A stretch of 64,000 nucleotides of DNA from Isoptericola dokdonensis DS-3 (GCF_001636295.1 NZ_CP014209.1:2728001-2792000), one strand, 5' to 3'. Positions 9,653 to 19,860 are shown, numbered from the stretch's first letter. Made by a program: numbers and translations. Notes: a model not told the origin generated them from the sequence alone.

Positions 9653-11266
9653 TCACGCCGGGTCGTCCGGGGGTGCGTCGAAGTGCAGCCGCGCCCCCTC
9701 GGGGAGCTGCCCGAGCAGCCACCGGTGGGACGCCGCGACGACCGCGACCACCGGGTAGCCGCCGGTCTGCGGGTGGTCGGGGCCGAACAGCAGGGGCTGC
9801 CCGCCCGGCGGGACCTGCACCCCGCCCGTGCCGACGCCCTCGCTGGGGAGCTCGCGGCCCACGGCCTCAGGCCGCCGGTCGAGCGGCACCGCGCCGCGCA
9901 GCCGGGTGCCGACGCGGTCCGCCAGCGCCGTCACCTCCCACTCCTGGGTGAGCAGGCGCCGCAGGGCGGCGGCGGTGAACCAGTCGTCGCGCGGTCCGAG
10001 CGTCACGGGGAGCCGGACGACGTCACCGGGCGCGGGCAGGGCACCGGGGTCGGGCGCACCGCCGTCGTCCGCCGCGACGGCACCGCCCGGCGGTGGCCCG
10101 ACGGGCAGCACGGCCCCGACCGCCAGCGGTGCGGGGCCGATCCCGCCGAGCAGGTCGGTGGAGCGGGAGCCGAGGACGGGCGTCGCCGCGAGACCTCCGC
10201 GCACCGCCACGTAGACGGACAGGCCGCGCTCGACCGCGCCGACGACGAGGTCGTCGCCGTCGGCGAGCCGGACCGCGTGCGCCCAGGGCACCGGGCGGTC
10301 ACGACCGTCCGGCGAGCGCACCGTGACGGGCACGGCGGCGCCCGTCACCGCCACGACCAGCGTCCCGCGGGCCCGCAGCCGCAGCCCGCCGTGGGTCTCC
10401 ACGGCGGCGTCGTCGGGCCGGGTGCCGACGGCGCGCAGCGCTGCCCGGAGGCTGCGCGGGTCGGCGGCGCCGGACGCGCCGACCCCGAGGTCCGCCAGCC
10501 CGGGGCGGCCGAGGTCCTGGAGCAGCGAGTGCGTGCCGGGGTCGACGACCTCGACGGCGGCGCGGCCGGGTGCGCCGTCCGGTGCGGGCGTGCGGGCGGG
10601 CGCGACGCCGTCCGTACCGTCGCGGGCCGGGACGGTACGGACGACGTCCCGCACGGCCCGGAACCGCACCCGGTCGCCGGGTGCCCAGGCGACCGGCGGG
10701 TCGCGGTCGAGGTCCCACAGGACGGCGCCGGTGCGGCCCAGGAGCTGCCACCCGCCCGGCCCCTCGCGCGGGTAGACGCCGGAGTACGCGCCCGCCAGCG
10801 CCACCGACCCGGCGGGCACCCGGGTCCGGGGTACGTCCCGCCGCGGCACGACGAGCCCGGCGTCCGTCCCGGTGAGGTAGCCGAAACCGGGCGCGAACCC
10901 CATGAACGCGACGGTCCACACGGCCTCGGTGTGCCGCCGCACCACCTCCTCGACGGACGTCCCGAGCAGGTCGGCGACGTCGGCGAGGTCGGTGCCGTCG
11001 TAGACGACCGGCAGGTCGAGCGTGCGCGGCGGCCCGGTGTCGGCGGCGGGGCCGTGCGCGCCGAGACGGGCGGCCAGCAGCCCCTCGAGGGCCGTCCGGT
11101 CGACCCGTGCGGGGTCGTGGACGACGAGCAGCGTGCTCGCCCCGGGCACGGTCGGGCCCACCCCCGCCACGGGCCGGTCCGTGAGGGAGCGGTGCAGGGC
11201 CACCGCCTCGGCGGCCGACGCGCACTCGACGAGGACGGCGTCGTCGCCCGCGGGCCGGAGCCGCAC
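9653..11266 (-). CDS. pxpBC: 5-oxoprolinase subunits B and C, fused (KipI-KipA / PxpB-PxpC)
   Basis: 537-residue fusion. Residues 1-~200 are the KipI/PxpB part (GDDAVLVEC, FMGFAPGFGYL, PRTRVPAGSVALAG, YPREGPGGWQLLGRT); residues ~235-537 are the KipA/PxpC part (DPGTHSLLQDLGRPG, GASGAADPRS, SEGVGTGGVQVPPGGQPL). With PxpA the complex hydrolyses 5-oxoproline to glutamate using ATP. The GTG start lies one base after the pxpA stop, so the genes are co-transcribed. Fusion of B and C is common in actinobacteria. A Pro/Ala-rich linker joins the halves. Confidence 0.92.
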   Translation of the reverse strand: MRLRPAGDDAVLVECASAAEAVALHRSLTDRPVAGVGPTVPGASTLLVVHDPARVDRTALEGLLAARLGAHGPAADTGPPRTLDLPVVYDGTDLADVADLLGTSVEEVVRRHTEAVWTVAFMGFAPGFGYLTGTDAGLVVPRRDVPRTRVPAGSVALAGAYSGVYPREGPGGWQLLGRTGAVLWDLDRDPPVAWAPGDRVRFRAVRDVVRTVPARDGTDGVAPARTPAPDGAPGRAAVEVVDPGTHSLLQDLGRPGLADLGVGASGAADPRSLRAALRAVGTRPDDAAVETHGGLRLRARGTLVVAVTGAAVPVTVRSPDGRDRPVPWAHAVRLADGDDLVVGAVERGLSVYVAVRGGLAATPVLGSRSTDLLGGIGPAPLAVGAVLPVGPPPGGAVAADDGGAPDPGALPAPGDVVRLPVTLGPRDDWFTAAALRRLLTQEWEVTALADRVGTRLRGAVPLDRRPEAVGRELPSEGVGTGGVQVPPGGQPLLFGPDHPQTGGYPVVAVVAASHRWLLGQLPEGARLHFDAPPDDPA

Positions 11267-11267
11267 G

Positions 11268-12056
11268 TCAGGCGTCCACGAAGGGACGCAGGTCGACGCC
11301 CGCCGCCGTGAGCACGGCGCGCACGCGCACCGCCATCTCGACGGCTCCGGGGGTGTCGCCGTGCACGCACACGGAGTCCGCGCGGACGGTCACGAGCGAC
11401 CCGTCGGTCGCCTCGACGACCCCGTCGGTGGCCAGGCGCAGCACCCGCCGGGCCACCTGCTCGGGGTCGTGCAGCACGGCACCCGGTTCCGAGCGCGCCA
11501 CCAGGCGGCCCTCGGGCGTGTACGCGCGGTCGGCGAACGCCTCGGCGGCGACGGGCAGCCCCGCGGCCGCGGCGGCGTCCAGCGCGACGCTCCCCGGCAG
11601 CCCGAGCAGCACCAGCGTCGGGTCGACGGCGGCGACCGCGGCGGCGACGTCCTCGGCGACGCGCGGGTCGACGGCCGCCGTGTTGTACAAGGCGCCGTGC
11701 GGTTTGACGTAGGTGACGCGGCCGCCCTCGGCCGCCGCCACCGCCTGGAGCGCCCCGAGCTGGTAGACGACGTCGGCGCGGAGCTCCTCGCTCGGCACGT
11801 CCATCCGGCGGCGGCCGAACCCGACGAGGTCCCGGTAGGCGACGTGCGCGCCGAGCGCCGCCCCCCGCGCGACGGCCGCCCGCACGGTGTGTCGCATCGT
11901 CGCCGGGTCGCCGGCGTGGAAGCCGCAGGCCACGTTCGCGCTCGTCACGACGTCCAGCATCCGGACGTCGTCGCCGAGCCGCCACGCGCCGAAGCCCTCG
12001 CCCAGGTCGCTGTTCAGGTCGAGGCGGGCGGGCGTGTGCGCAGGTCGCCGGTCCAT
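11268..12056 (-). CDS. pxpA: 5-oxoprolinase subunit A (LamB/YcsF family)
   Basis: 262-residue LamB/YcsF protein, the metal-binding catalytic subunit of prokaryotic 5-oxoprolinase. The hallmarks are [11 protein letters not shown] at the N-terminus, [50 protein letters not shown] and [11 protein letters not shown]. It acts with the adjacent fused PxpBC to recycle pyroglutamate to glutamate. The start is set at ATG 12056; an in-frame GTG two codons upstream is possible. It is the first gene of the pair and divergent from the VanY gene. Confidence 0.93.
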   Translation of the reverse strand: MDRRPAHTPARLDLNSDLGEGFGAWRLGDDVRMLDVVTSANVACGFHAGDPATMRHTVRAAVARGAALGAHVAYRDLVGFGRRRMDVPSEELRADVVYQLGALQAVAAAEGGRVTYVKPHGALYNTAAVDPRVAEDVAAAVAAVDPTLVLLGLPGSVALDAAAAAGLPVAAEAFADRAYTPEGRLVARSEPGAVLHDPEQVARRVLRLATDGVVEATDGSLVTVRADSVCVHGDTPGAVEMAVRVRAVLTAAGVDLRPFVDA

Positions 12057-12223
12057 GGGCACCAGTCTGCCCCGCCCGGCGTCCGCGGTCGGGGAAAGTT
12101 CGCCCACAGGTTCAGCCGCTCCAGGGCTGGCGGTCTGCGGCGGTGTCACGCAGAGTGGTGAAGGCGACACCTTCGTGTGCGAAGATGCGACCGCCAGCAC
12201 CGGTGCTCGGGGAGAGGTTCCAC

Positions 12224-14473
12224 GTGATTGTCGAGGACAGCGACGCTCCGGACGAGCACGGCGCCACGCCGTCCGGCCCGGGTGTCGCGCGTGCGCAGGA
12301 CCACGGCGCACTCCGACGCACTCTCGTCGCCGGCGCCCTGACCGTCGCCCTGGCCTGCGGTTTCATGGGTGTCTCGGCCGCCGCGCTGCCGTGGAACACG
12401 TTCGGCGCGCACCCCGACTTCACCGAGCCGCTCCCGTCCGACGAGGTCCCCGACGTACCGGTGGTGGGCACCTCGTCGTCGACCGGCCCGAGGACGGTCG
12501 CGCAGGTGCTCGACGCCGTCGGTCGTGCCGAGGTCGTCGCCGCGGAGGCCGGCCGCTCGGCCGCCCCGGACGTCCAGCAGGCCGCCGCCGAGCTGGGGCT
12601 GCTCCTGGTCACCTACGTGGCCCAGCAGGAGGCCCAGGTCGAGCCGCGCGTGGGCGCGCCCGCCGTCCGCACGGACGTGCTGGACCTCGGGGAGACGCCG
12701 GCCCCCGAGCTGCCGCTCGTCGAGGCGGGCGGCGTCGCACCCGACCCGACCGACCCGCTCGTGCCGTCCCCGCTGCGGCCTCCGGCCGAGGTCGCGCCCG
12801 ACGCGGACGGCGCGGGCGATTCCGTGGACGGTGCTCTCGACGGCTCCCCCGACAGCGGGGCCGGCACCGCGCCCGGGACGCAGGACGTCCCCGCGCTCGA
12901 CGCGCCGACCCTCGAGTCGCCGGAGCCGAGCGTGCCGGGCCCCGACGGCGAGGGCGCCGCGTTCAGCGCCGCCTCGACCGTCTCGAACGTCGTCCAGCCG
13001 GACCTCGGCTCCACGGAACCGCGTACCACGGACGACGCGACGGAGGACCCGGAGACCATGCACGACCCGGGCGCCGGGTCCGACGCGGTCACCGGCACGA
13101 CGCCGGGGGCGCACCCCGACGACGAGTCGGACGGCCACGAGCACCCCGACGAGGCCGTGACGTTCGACGACGTCGTCATCGCCGCGACCAACCTGACGAC
13201 CCTGCTCGACCCGGCCACCGCCACCTACGTGCTGGACGTGCGCCCCGCGATCACCGAGCTGCCGGACGGCACGCTGGTCAACGACGAGGGGCTGCCGGTC
13301 GACGCGAACGGTCTCCCGATCGGGCTGGGGACGCCGGGCCTCACGGACGCGCTGCAGACGGTCGTGGACCGGTACGCGGGCACGACGGCCGGCTACGCGA
13401 ACGGCCGGATCCCGGCGTCCGTGCTCTGCGAGATCCCCTGGGCGCCGTGGCACATGCTGCGCTGCGACGCCGCCGCCCAGCTCGAGTCCCTCAACACCGC
13501 CTACCGGGCCGAGTTCGGCACCGACATCCCCATCACCGACTCGTACCGCTCGTACGACGCGCAGGTCGCGGTGCGTGCCGCCAAGCCGACGCTCGCCGCG
13601 GTGCCGGGCACGTCGAACCACGGCTGGGGGCTCGCCCTCGACCTGTCGACGCCGATCTCCGGCGGTACGTCCGCGGAGTACGCGTGGCTACGGGTGCACG
13701 GCCCGGACTACGGCTGGGACAACCCGACGTGGGCACGTCCCGACGGACGCAAGCCGGAGCCGTGGCACTTCGAGTTCTTCGCGGCGGGCCCGATCCCGGA
13801 CCGTGCGTCGACCGACTACGGCACGGACTGGGCGTCGGGCACCGGGTCGACCGGCGCGACGTCGCAGCCCGCCGACACGGAGGCCGACGGCGACAAGGAC
13901 AAGGCCGAGGGCTCCGGTCAGGGCAAGGACAAGGGCAAGGACAAGGACACGAAGCAGGGCGACAAGGGCGCGGACAAGGGCACGGGCTCGGGCGGCGCCA
14001 CGAAGGGCGACGACCCGAAGGGCGACAAGGACACGACGCCGACGCCGAAGCCGAAGCCCACCCCGACCCCCGGGCCGACCCCGAAGCCCACGGCCACGCC
14101 GAAGCCCAGCCCGACGCCGAAGCCGACCTCCTCGCCGAAGCCCAGCCCGTCGCCGGAGCCCAGCCCGACGGAGACGGCTGAGCCGACGCCGGAGCCGACG
14201 CCGACCGAGACGGCCAAGCCGACCCCGGAGCCGACGCCGACCGAGACCGCCGAGCCGGCGCCCGAACCCGAGCCCGAGCCGACCGAGGACGCATCCGAGC
14301 CCACCCCGGAGGCGTCGCCGAGCGAGGCCGCACCCGAGCCCGAGCAGGACGGCGGCGGGTCCGGCGACGAGGAGCCGGCCGGCACGGCCGCTGCCGCGCC
14401 GTCCACCACCAACGGTCGCTCCCGCGCCGGCCGGCCGACGCCCGACCGCGGAGGGGACGGCGAGCAGGAGTGA
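12224..14473 (+). CDS. VanY-type D-Ala-D-Ala carboxypeptidase with long low-complexity tail
   Basis: 749 residues. A cytoplasmic N-terminus and one membrane anchor (residues ~33-53) lead to an acidic, Pro-rich spacer. A zinc D,D-/L,D-carboxypeptidase domain follows at ~residues 370-530: [11 protein letters not shown], His466 and Asp473 in [10 protein letters not shown], and His515 in EPWHFEF. This domain trims peptidoglycan stem peptides outside the cell. After it comes a Lys/Gly/Asp-rich stretch and then ~130 residues of Thr-Pro-Lys/Glu repeats, probably cell-wall spanning. The GTG at 12224 is chosen because GGAGAGG lies just upstream. It overlaps the next gene by GTGA. Confidence 0.85.
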   Translation: MIVEDSDAPDEHGATPSGPGVARAQDHGALRRTLVAGALTVALACGFMGVSAAALPWNTFGAHPDFTEPLPSDEVPDVPVVGTSSSTGPRTVAQVLDAVGRAEVVAAEAGRSAAPDVQQAAAELGLLLVTYVAQQEAQVEPRVGAPAVRTDVLDLGETPAPELPLVEAGGVAPDPTDPLVPSPLRPPAEVAPDADGAGDSVDGALDGSPDSGAGTAPGTQDVPALDAPTLESPEPSVPGPDGEGAAFSAASTVSNVVQPDLGSTEPRTTDDATEDPETMHDPGAGSDAVTGTTPGAHPDDESDGHEHPDEAVTFDDVVIAATNLTTLLDPATATYVLDVRPAITELPDGTLVNDEGLPVDANGLPIGLGTPGLTDALQTVVDRYAGTTAGYANGRIPASVLCEIPWAPWHMLRCDAAAQLESLNTAYRAEFGTDIPITDSYRSYDAQVAVRAAKPTLAAVPGTSNHGWGLALDLSTPISGGTSAEYAWLRVHGPDYGWDNPTWARPDGRKPEPWHFEFFAAGPIPDRASTDYGTDWASGTGSTGATSQPADTEADGDKDKAEGSGQGKDKGKDKDTKQGDKGADKGTGSGGATKGDDPKGDKDTTPTPKPKPTPTPGPTPKPTATPKPSPTPKPTSSPKPSPSPEPSPTETAEPTPEPTPTETAKPTPEPTPTETAEPAPEPEPEPTEDASEPTPEASPSEAAPEPEQDGGGSGDEEPAGTAAAAPSTTNGRSRAGRPTPDRGGDGEQE

Positions 14474-14808
14474 CCGAGGGCGCCCCCGTCGGCGACCCTC
14501 GACGGTTCCTCACCGACGGCCGCCTGGAGCGCTCGCCGCGCCGGTGGCGTGACAAGGTCGCCGTGACCCGCTACCTCGCGACGGTCGCGCTGCCCCGGCT
14601 GCTCGACCCCGTGCCGGAGCGGGAGCTCACCGACCGGCTGGCGCGGGTCGCCCGCGACCCGGTCGGTCTCCGCCGCGCGATGGTGGACCTCGGGGTCGTG
14701 TCCCGCACCCGTGACGGCGCGGAGTACTGGCGGACCGAACGCACCGAGCACGACGACGACCCCGACGTCCTGGAGCTGGCCGCCCGGGTGCTGGAGGAGG
14801 ACGGATGA
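14470..14808 (+). CDS. DUF2087 domain protein
   Basis: 112 residues carrying the DUF2087 pattern: [25 protein letters not shown], then a small helical domain ([39 protein letters not shown]) that reads as a winged-helix-like fold. DUF2087 often forms the C-terminal part of MerR/ArsR-type regulators but also occurs alone, as here. A nucleic-acid role is likely but unproven. It is coupled upstream (GTGA) to the VanY gene and downstream (ATGA) to the deacylase gene. Confidence 0.8.
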   Translation: MTEGAPVGDPRRFLTDGRLERSPRRWRDKVAVTRYLATVALPRLLDPVPERELTDRLARVARDPVGLRRAMVDLGVVSRTRDGAEYWRTERTEHDDDPDVLELAARVLEEDG

Positions 14809-15299
14809 CCGACGATTCCCCTGCGGAGCGGCGCGCCCGCGAGGCGCTGGAGGCCGCCGCCGTCGCGCACGTCATCACCCGGAACGGGCCGGTCCGTTCG
14901 CTCGCTGAGGCGGCTGCCGCGCGCGGGCTGGAGCCCGACCAGATCCTCAAGTCGTTGGTCGTGCGGCGTGGTGACGACGACTACCTGTTCGTCCTCGTCC
15001 CGGGTGGGCGCACGATCTCCTGGCCGCGGTTGCGTGCCCTCCTGGGGGTGAACCGGCTGTCGATGCCGGACGCCGCCGTGGCCCGTGACGTCACCGGCTA
15101 CGAGCGGGGGACGATCACCCCGTTCGGTTCGACGCGACCGTGGCCCGTGGTGGCCGACGCGACCGTCCCGGGACGGGGTACGGTGTCGGTCGGGGCCGGT
15201 GGTCACGGCGTCGCGGCGTCGCTGGACGCCGACGATCTCCTGCGCGTCCTCCGCGCTCAGGTGGCGGACGTGACCGACCCGGAACCCTCACAGGACTGA
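14805..15299 (+). CDS. YbaK/ProX-type aminoacyl-tRNA deacylase
   Basis: 164-residue member of the YbaK/INS-domain family, which hydrolyses mischarged aminoacyl-tRNAs such as Ala- or Cys-tRNA(Pro). The conserved lysine is in QILKSLVVR (about residue 49), with the family GxxTPFG (GTITPFG) and a late GAGGHG loop. There is no synthetase domain, so it acts in trans. It is the last gene of a three-gene overlapping unit. Confidence 0.85.
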   Translation: MTDDSPAERRAREALEAAAVAHVITRNGPVRSLAEAAAARGLEPDQILKSLVVRRGDDDYLFVLVPGGRTISWPRLRALLGVNRLSMPDAAVARDVTGYERGTITPFGSTRPWPVVADATVPGRGTVSVGAGGHGVAASLDADDLLRVLRAQVADVTDPEPSQD

Positions 15300-15370
15300 C
15301 GTGGCACCACCCCGTCGTGTCGACGCGTAGCACTGGACGAATCGACGCGGCGGGTGAACACTCGATCAGT

Positions 15371-15397
15371 GGTTGTCGGGACCGGGGGGCGACAACC
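15371..15397 (+). other. Small hairpin in leader of STAS gene
   Basis: GGTTGTCG (15371-15378) pairs perfectly with CGACAACC (15390-15397) around an 11-nt G-rich loop, 44 bp before the STAS start. It could be a leader structure or the terminator of the YbaK gene. Confidence 0.35.
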
Positions 15398-15440
15398 GCC
15401 CTGCCTGCTTGCCGACGGCACGACTGGAGCAGCCTTCCCG

Positions 15441-15818
15441 ATGGACACCGACCGCACCTCCGAACTCGAGCCCGACCCGGACGCCGGGTCGGGGATCTCC
15501 TGCCAGCACCAGGAGGACGCGACCTACATCACGCTGTGGGGCGAGGTGGACGCCGCGCTGCGCGAGGCCGCCAGCGACGCGATGTCCGCGGTCGTCTCCC
15601 GGCCTGCGCAGACACCGCTGGCGGTGGACGCCCGCGACGTGACGTTCCTGGACTCGTCCGGCGTCGCCTTCATCCTCCAGCTCTACATGCTGGGTCAGGA
15701 GACGGGCGCCCCGGTGCACCTCCTGGAGCCGTCGGAGGCGGTGACCGAGGTGCTGGAGATGATCGGCATGGGCGGCCGCATCCCGATCAAGCACGAGGAG
15801 CAGCACGCCGGCGCGTGA
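15441..15818 (+). CDS. STAS-domain anti-anti-sigma factor
   Basis: 125 residues. A STAS fold with the phosphorylation motif FLDSSGVAFILQL, the second Ser being the usual target of an anti-sigma kinase. In this family the unphosphorylated protein binds the anti-sigma factor and frees a stress sigma factor. No kinase or sigma partner is adjacent, so the partner is elsewhere. The N-terminal ~15 residues are acidic. The start is the ATG at 15441. Confidence 0.88.
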   Translation: MDTDRTSELEPDPDAGSGISCQHQEDATYITLWGEVDAALREAASDAMSAVVSRPAQTPLAVDARDVTFLDSSGVAFILQLYMLGQETGAPVHLLEPSEAVTEVLEMIGMGGRIPIKHEEQHAGA

Positions 15819-15830
15819 CCCGCGCGGCTC

Positions 15831-15868
15831 GACGAGCGCCCGTCCGGACCTCCGGGCGGGCGTTCGTC
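15831..15868. terminator. Bidirectional terminator between STAS and LacI genes
   Basis: 12-bp stem (15831-15842 with 15857-15868) with one G-U pair and a 14-nt loop, lying between two convergent stops. Confidence 0.6.
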
Positions 15869-15907
15869 GTCCCCGGGTGGTGCGGACGGGAATCGGACGC
15901 CGCCCGC

Positions 15908-16954
15908 TCAGGCGACCGGTCGCGTGCTGCCGCGCACGACCAGCCGCACGGGCGCGACGACGTGCTCGCCGGTGCGGCCGGGGTCACCGGCGCCGCCCGG
16001 GCCGGCCGGCCCGGCCTGCCGGTCGAGGAGCCGCAGCGCCGCGTGCGCCATCGCGTCGTGGCCGGGGTCGACGGTGGTGAGGGCGGGGACGGTGAACCCG
16101 CTCGCCGCGAGGTCGTCGAACCCGACGACCTGGACGTCGTCGGGCACGCGCAGCCCGGCCTCGGCGAGACCGGCGAGGACGCCGGTGGCGAGTGTGTCGG
16201 TGACGGCGAGGACTCCGTCGAAGGGGACGTCGGCGGCGACGAGCCGGCGCACGGCGTCCCGGCCGTCCGCGAGGTCGGCGCGGGGTGCCGGCACGACGAG
16301 CGCCGGGTCGGGCTCGATCCCCGCCGCGGCGTGCGCGGCGACCCACCCGGCCGTGCGCGCGGGCATCATGCCGGCGTCGGGATCGGGGTCGGCGCCGCCG
16401 ACGACGGCGACGCGGCGGGAGCCGGCGGCGAGCAGGTGGGCGGTGGCGATCCGGGCGCCACGCACGTTGTCCATGCGGACGTGGTCGTGGCGGGCGGGCA
16501 TCCGCTGCTCGCCGAGGAGCACGAGCGGCGCGGAGGTCCGTACGGAGTCGAGGTCGGCGGGGGTGAGGCCGACGACGGACAGCAGGACGCCGTCGTAGAG
16601 CTGCCAGCGCGCCTGCGTGAGCGCGGCGAGCTCTCCGTGCGGGCCGGCGTCGGTCTGCTCGACGGCGAGGTGGCGGCCCTGCGGGGCGAGGAGGCCGGTG
16701 AGGCGGGCGGCGAGCTCGCCGTAGTACGGGTGGTCGAGGCGGGGGACGACGAGTGCGACGGTGTCGGTGCGGCCCGCCCGGAGGTGCCGGGCGGTGAGGT
16801 TGAGCTCGTAGCCGAGCTCGGCGGCGGCGGCCTCGACCCGGGCGCGGGTGGCGGGGCTGACCGGGCGGCGGCCGGTGAGGACGTTGGAGACGGTCATCGC
16901 GGACACGCCGGCGGCGCGCGCCACGTCGCTCATGGTCGGTCTCACGGGCGTCAC
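15908..16954 (-). CDS. LacI-family transcriptional regulator
   Basis: 348 residues. The N-terminal helix-turn-helix (MSDVARAAGVSAMTVSNVLTG) with the LacI hinge (ARHLRAGRTDTVALVVP) is followed by a periplasmic-binding-like sugar domain (DGVLAVTDTLATGVLAGL, VQVVGFDDL). It is divergent from the GH51 gene, with 45 bp between the starts, and the shared gap holds a 12-bp palindrome, so it very likely represses the arabinofuranosidase until an arabinose-type sugar is present. The GTG at 16954 has GGAAGGGGG upstream; GTG 16945 and ATG 16933 are alternatives. Confidence 0.9.
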   Translation of the reverse strand: MTPVRPTMSDVARAAGVSAMTVSNVLTGRRPVSPATRARVEAAAAELGYELNLTARHLRAGRTDTVALVVPRLDHPYYGELAARLTGLLAPQGRHLAVEQTDAGPHGELAALTQARWQLYDGVLLSVVGLTPADLDSVRTSAPLVLLGEQRMPARHDHVRMDNVRGARIATAHLLAAGSRRVAVVGGADPDPDAGMMPARTAGWVAAHAAAGIEPDPALVVPAPRADLADGRDAVRRLVAADVPFDGVLAVTDTLATGVLAGLAEAGLRVPDDVQVVGFDDLAASGFTVPALTTVDPGHDAMAHAALRLLDRQAGPAGPGGAGDPGRTGEHVVAPVRLVVRGSTRPVA

Positions 16955-16978
16955 GGTACCCCCTTCCCGACTCCGTAG

Positions 16979-16990
16979 TTTATCGATAAA
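16979..16990. promoter_or_regulatory. Candidate LacI-type operator
   Basis: Perfect 12-bp palindrome TTTATCGATAAA, AT-rich within very GC-rich DNA, ten bases before the GH51 start and between the divergent regulator and enzyme genes. Centre CG and dyad symmetry are typical of LacI-family operators. Confidence 0.7.
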
Positions 16991-16999
16991 GTCCGGCGC

Positions 17000-18529
17000 A
17001 TGGACACGACAACGGCCGTCATCGACCTGGACCTGCCCGGACCCCGCATCTCCCGCCACGTCTACGGGCACTTCGCCGAGCACCTCGGCCGCTGCATCTA
17101 CGGGGGCTTCTACGTCGGCGAGGACGCCGACGTCCCGCACGTGCGCGGCATCCGGCTCGACGTCGTCGAGGCGCTGCGCGAGCTCGCGATCCCCAACCTG
17201 CGCTGGCCCGGCGGCTGCTTCGCCGACGACTACCACTGGCGCGACGGCATCGGCCCCCGCGACGAGCGCCCCCGCATGGTCAACTCGCACTGGGGCGACG
17301 TCGTCGAGGACAACGCGTTCGGCACCCACGAGTTCATGGACCTGTGCGAGCTGCTCGGCGCCGAGGCGTACGTCGCCGGGAACGTCGGCTCCGGCACCGT
17401 CGCCGAGATGAGCGAGTGGATCGAGTACCTCACCCGCGCCGACGACTCCCCGATGGCCGCGCTGCGCCGCGCGAACGGCCGCGACGAGCCCTGGAAGGTG
17501 CCGTTCTTCGGCGTCGGGAACGAGGCGTGGGGCTGCGGCGGGAACCTGCGCGTCGAGCAGTTCGCCTCCCTGGCCCGCCAGTACTCGACGTACGTGCGCG
17601 ACCACGCGGGCAACGAGGTCTACCGCATCGCCGCCGGGGCGTCCGACGGCGACCTGCACTGGACCGAGGTCCTCATGCAGTCGTTCGGCCCGCTCGACGG
17701 CCCGGCCGACGCCGCCGCCCCGGCCGCGCCCTTCCAGGGCATCTCCCTGCACTACTACACGTTCACCGGCACCTGGCAGGACAAGGGCTCCGCGACGGGG
17801 TTCACCGAGGACGAGTGGTACCTCGCGCTGCAGAAGGCGTCCTTCATGGAGCACCTGCTCACGCGGCACGGCCAGGTCATGGACCGCTACGACCCGGCGC
17901 GGCGGGTCGGGCTCGTCGTCGACGAGTGGGGCACCTGGTGGAACGTCGAGCCCGGCACCAACCCCGGGTTCCTGTACCAGCAGAACACCCTGCGCGACGC
18001 CCTCGTGGCCTCCGTCCACCTCGACGCGTTCCACCGGCACGCGGACCGCGTCGTCATGGCCAACATCGCCCAGACGGTCAACGTGCTCCAGGCGATGCTG
18101 CTCACCGACCCGGACACCGGGGCGCTGGTGCGCACCCCGAGCTTCCACGTGTTCGCGATGAACCGCCCGCACCACGACGCCGACTCCCTCGCCGTGCACC
18201 TGCGCGACGTCCCCGAGCGGGAGGTCGACGGCGACGCGCTGCCGCTGGTGTCGGCGTCCGCGTCGGTCAAGGGCGACGCCGCGTGCGTCTCGCTGACCAA
18301 CCTCGACGCCGACGCCGCCCGGACCGTCGTGCTCGACCTGCGCGGCCGGGACGTCGTCGGGCACGCCGCGACCGTGCTGACGGCCGCGGCGACGTCGTCG
18401 CACAACACGCCCGACGACCCGGCCGCCGTCGCGCCGGCCCCGCTGGACTCGGTGCGGGCGCACGAGCGCGGCCTGGAGGTCACGCTGCCCGCGCACTCGT
18501 ACGTGACGGTGACGCTGACGCTCGGCTGA
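17000..18529 (+). CDS. GH51 alpha-L-arabinofuranosidase
   Basis: 509-residue glycoside hydrolase family 51 enzyme, cytoplasmic (no signal peptide), releasing arabinose from imported arabino-oligosaccharides. The catalytic acid/base is Glu175 ([12 protein letters not shown]) and the nucleophile Glu309 ([10 protein letters not shown]); family motifs [15 protein letters not shown] and [13 protein letters not shown] are intact. Length is usual for the family. It is expected to be controlled by the divergent LacI regulator through the palindrome 10 bp upstream. No sugar transporter is adjacent. Confidence 0.94.
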   Translation: MDTTTAVIDLDLPGPRISRHVYGHFAEHLGRCIYGGFYVGEDADVPHVRGIRLDVVEALRELAIPNLRWPGGCFADDYHWRDGIGPRDERPRMVNSHWGDVVEDNAFGTHEFMDLCELLGAEAYVAGNVGSGTVAEMSEWIEYLTRADDSPMAALRRANGRDEPWKVPFFGVGNEAWGCGGNLRVEQFASLARQYSTYVRDHAGNEVYRIAAGASDGDLHWTEVLMQSFGPLDGPADAAAPAAPFQGISLHYYTFTGTWQDKGSATGFTEDEWYLALQKASFMEHLLTRHGQVMDRYDPARRVGLVVDEWGTWWNVEPGTNPGFLYQQNTLRDALVASVHLDAFHRHADRVVMANIAQTVNVLQAMLLTDPDTGALVRTPSFHVFAMNRPHHDADSLAVHLRDVPEREVDGDALPLVSASASVKGDAACVSLTNLDADAARTVVLDLRGRDVVGHAATVLTAAATSSHNTPDDPAAVAPAPLDSVRAHERGLEVTLPAHSYVTVTLTLG

Positions 18530-18544
18530 GACGCCGGTCCGACG

Positions 18545-18589
18545 GCGCGGTTCCTCACGTATCCCGCCCCGACACGTGAGGAACCGCGC
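18545..18589 (+). terminator. Strong hairpin after GH51 gene
   Basis: 16-bp perfect stem (18545-18560 with 18574-18589), 13-nt loop, beginning 15 bp after the GH51 stop. A weaker hairpin sharing its core (TTCCTCA 18613-18619 with TGAGGAA 18639-18645) follows, ahead of the AlkZ-like gene. Confidence 0.7.
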
Positions 18590-18693
18590 TGTCACGGCTG
18601 ACCGTGCTGCTCTTCCTCACCCGTCGCGTCCTGATGGCTGAGGAACCGCGGCACCGGGGCGGCGGCGTCGGTGGCCGGTGGCAGGGTGGGGCC

Positions 18694-19860
18694 ATGAGCG
18701 TCGACGCCCCCGCAGTCCTCGCCGCGCGGCTGCGCGCCCACCGGCTGCGGGACCCCGACCTGCCCGACGTCGCGGCCGCCGTCCGGCACCTGCTGGCCGT
18801 GCAGGGGCAGGAGCTCCGGCCCACGCTGTACGGGCTGGACCAGCGGCTCTCCCCGGGCCGTCGCGGCGGCCCTGCGCTCGACGTGCTCGCCGACGGCCGG
18901 GTGCTGCGCACGCACGTCCTGCGGCCCACGTGGCACCTCGTCGGGTCCGACGACGTCCGCTGGCTGCTCGAGCTCACCGGGCCCCGGGTGGGACGCGTGA
19001 TGGCGTCCACCGAGAAGTCGTGGGGCCTGGGCAGCCCCGACGCGGCGATCGCCGTCGTCGTCGACCTGCTCGCCGGGGGGCCGCGCACCCGCGACGACCT
19101 CGCCGCCGCCCTGGTGGACCAGGGGGTGCTCGCCGTGGACGCGCCCGGCATCGTGCTCACCCACCTGCTCATGCATGCCGAGCTGCGCCGCCTCGTCGTC
19201 AGCGGGCCGCCGGCGGGAGGCCGCCACACGTACGCCCGGTTCGACGACCGGGTGCCGGCCGGGTACGGGCCGCTCGGGTCGTCCTTCGACCGGGAGTCCG
19301 CCGTCCTGGAGCTGTGGCGCCGCTACCTGCCCGGTCGGGGGTACGCCACCGTGAAGGACCTGGCGCAGTGGAGCGGCCTGACCCTCACCGAGCTGCGCGC
19401 GGGCCTGGCCGTGCTGCTCGACGCGGGGGAGGCGACGGAGGTCGCGGGCACGGACGGGCTCGCCGGGCTCACCCTCGTCGTGGCCGCCGACGGCGTGGGA
19501 CCGGCCGGGGCTGACGCCGCACGGCGCGCGAGCACCTCCGCGCGACCTGCCGCCGGGGACGCGCCGGTCGCGGACCTGCTGTGCGCGTACGACGAGATCG
19601 TGTGCTCGTACGGTGAGTCGAGGGGAGTCCTGGCGGACCCGCGCGCCCCGGAGCCGGGTCGTGTGGGCGCGTTCGTGCACACGGTGACGATCGACGGGCT
19701 GCGGGCCGCCAGGTGGCGCTGGCCCGCGCGGGTGCCCGCCACCGGCGACGTCGACCTGGACGTGCAGTGGCAGCGGGAGCCGACGCCCGCGGACCTCGCG
19801 GCGGTCGCCGACGCGGCCGCCGACCTGACCGTTCACCTGCGAGGACGCGTGGCAGGCTAG
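18694..19860 (+). CDS. Winged-helix DNA-binding / AlkZ-like DNA glycosylase family protein
   Basis: 388 residues of the HTH_42/AlkZ family. The N-terminal segment contains AVQGQE, which fits the Q-x-Q catalytic motif of AlkZ-type glycosylases, followed by TWHLVGSDDVRWLLELTGPRV and later winged-helix repeats (GGPRTRDDLAAALVDQG, RGYATVKDLAQWSGLTLTEL). AlkZ members excise bulky or crosslinked alkyl bases; many actinobacterial relatives, including this one, have no tested substrate. The start is ATG 18694; codons upstream of it overlap repeated hairpin DNA. Confidence 0.82.
   Translation: MSVDAPAVLAARLRAHRLRDPDLPDVAAAVRHLLAVQGQELRPTLYGLDQRLSPGRRGGPALDVLADGRVLRTHVLRPTWHLVGSDDVRWLLELTGPRVGRVMASTEKSWGLGSPDAAIAVVVDLLAGGPRTRDDLAAALVDQGVLAVDAPGIVLTHLLMHAELRRLVVSGPPAGGRHTYARFDDRVPAGYGPLGSSFDRESAVLELWRRYLPGRGYATVKDLAQWSGLTLTELRAGLAVLLDAGEATEVAGTDGLAGLTLVVAADGVGPAGADAARRASTSARPAAGDAPVADLLCAYDEIVCSYGESRGVLADPRAPEPGRVGAFVHTVTIDGLRAARWRWPARVPATGDVDLDVQWQREPTPADLAAVADAAADLTVHLRGRVAG

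Noticed and set aside
16955..18595. Minus-strand extension of the LacI frame across the GH51 gene
   Set aside because: The LacI helix-turn-helix begins just after GTG 16954; upstream translation is a shadow of GH51, whose catalytic residues are intact.
18604..18693. Upstream start for the AlkZ-like gene
   Set aside because: The added residues would be coded by repeated hairpin DNA and have no Shine-Dalgarno; ATG 18694 gives the usual N-terminus.
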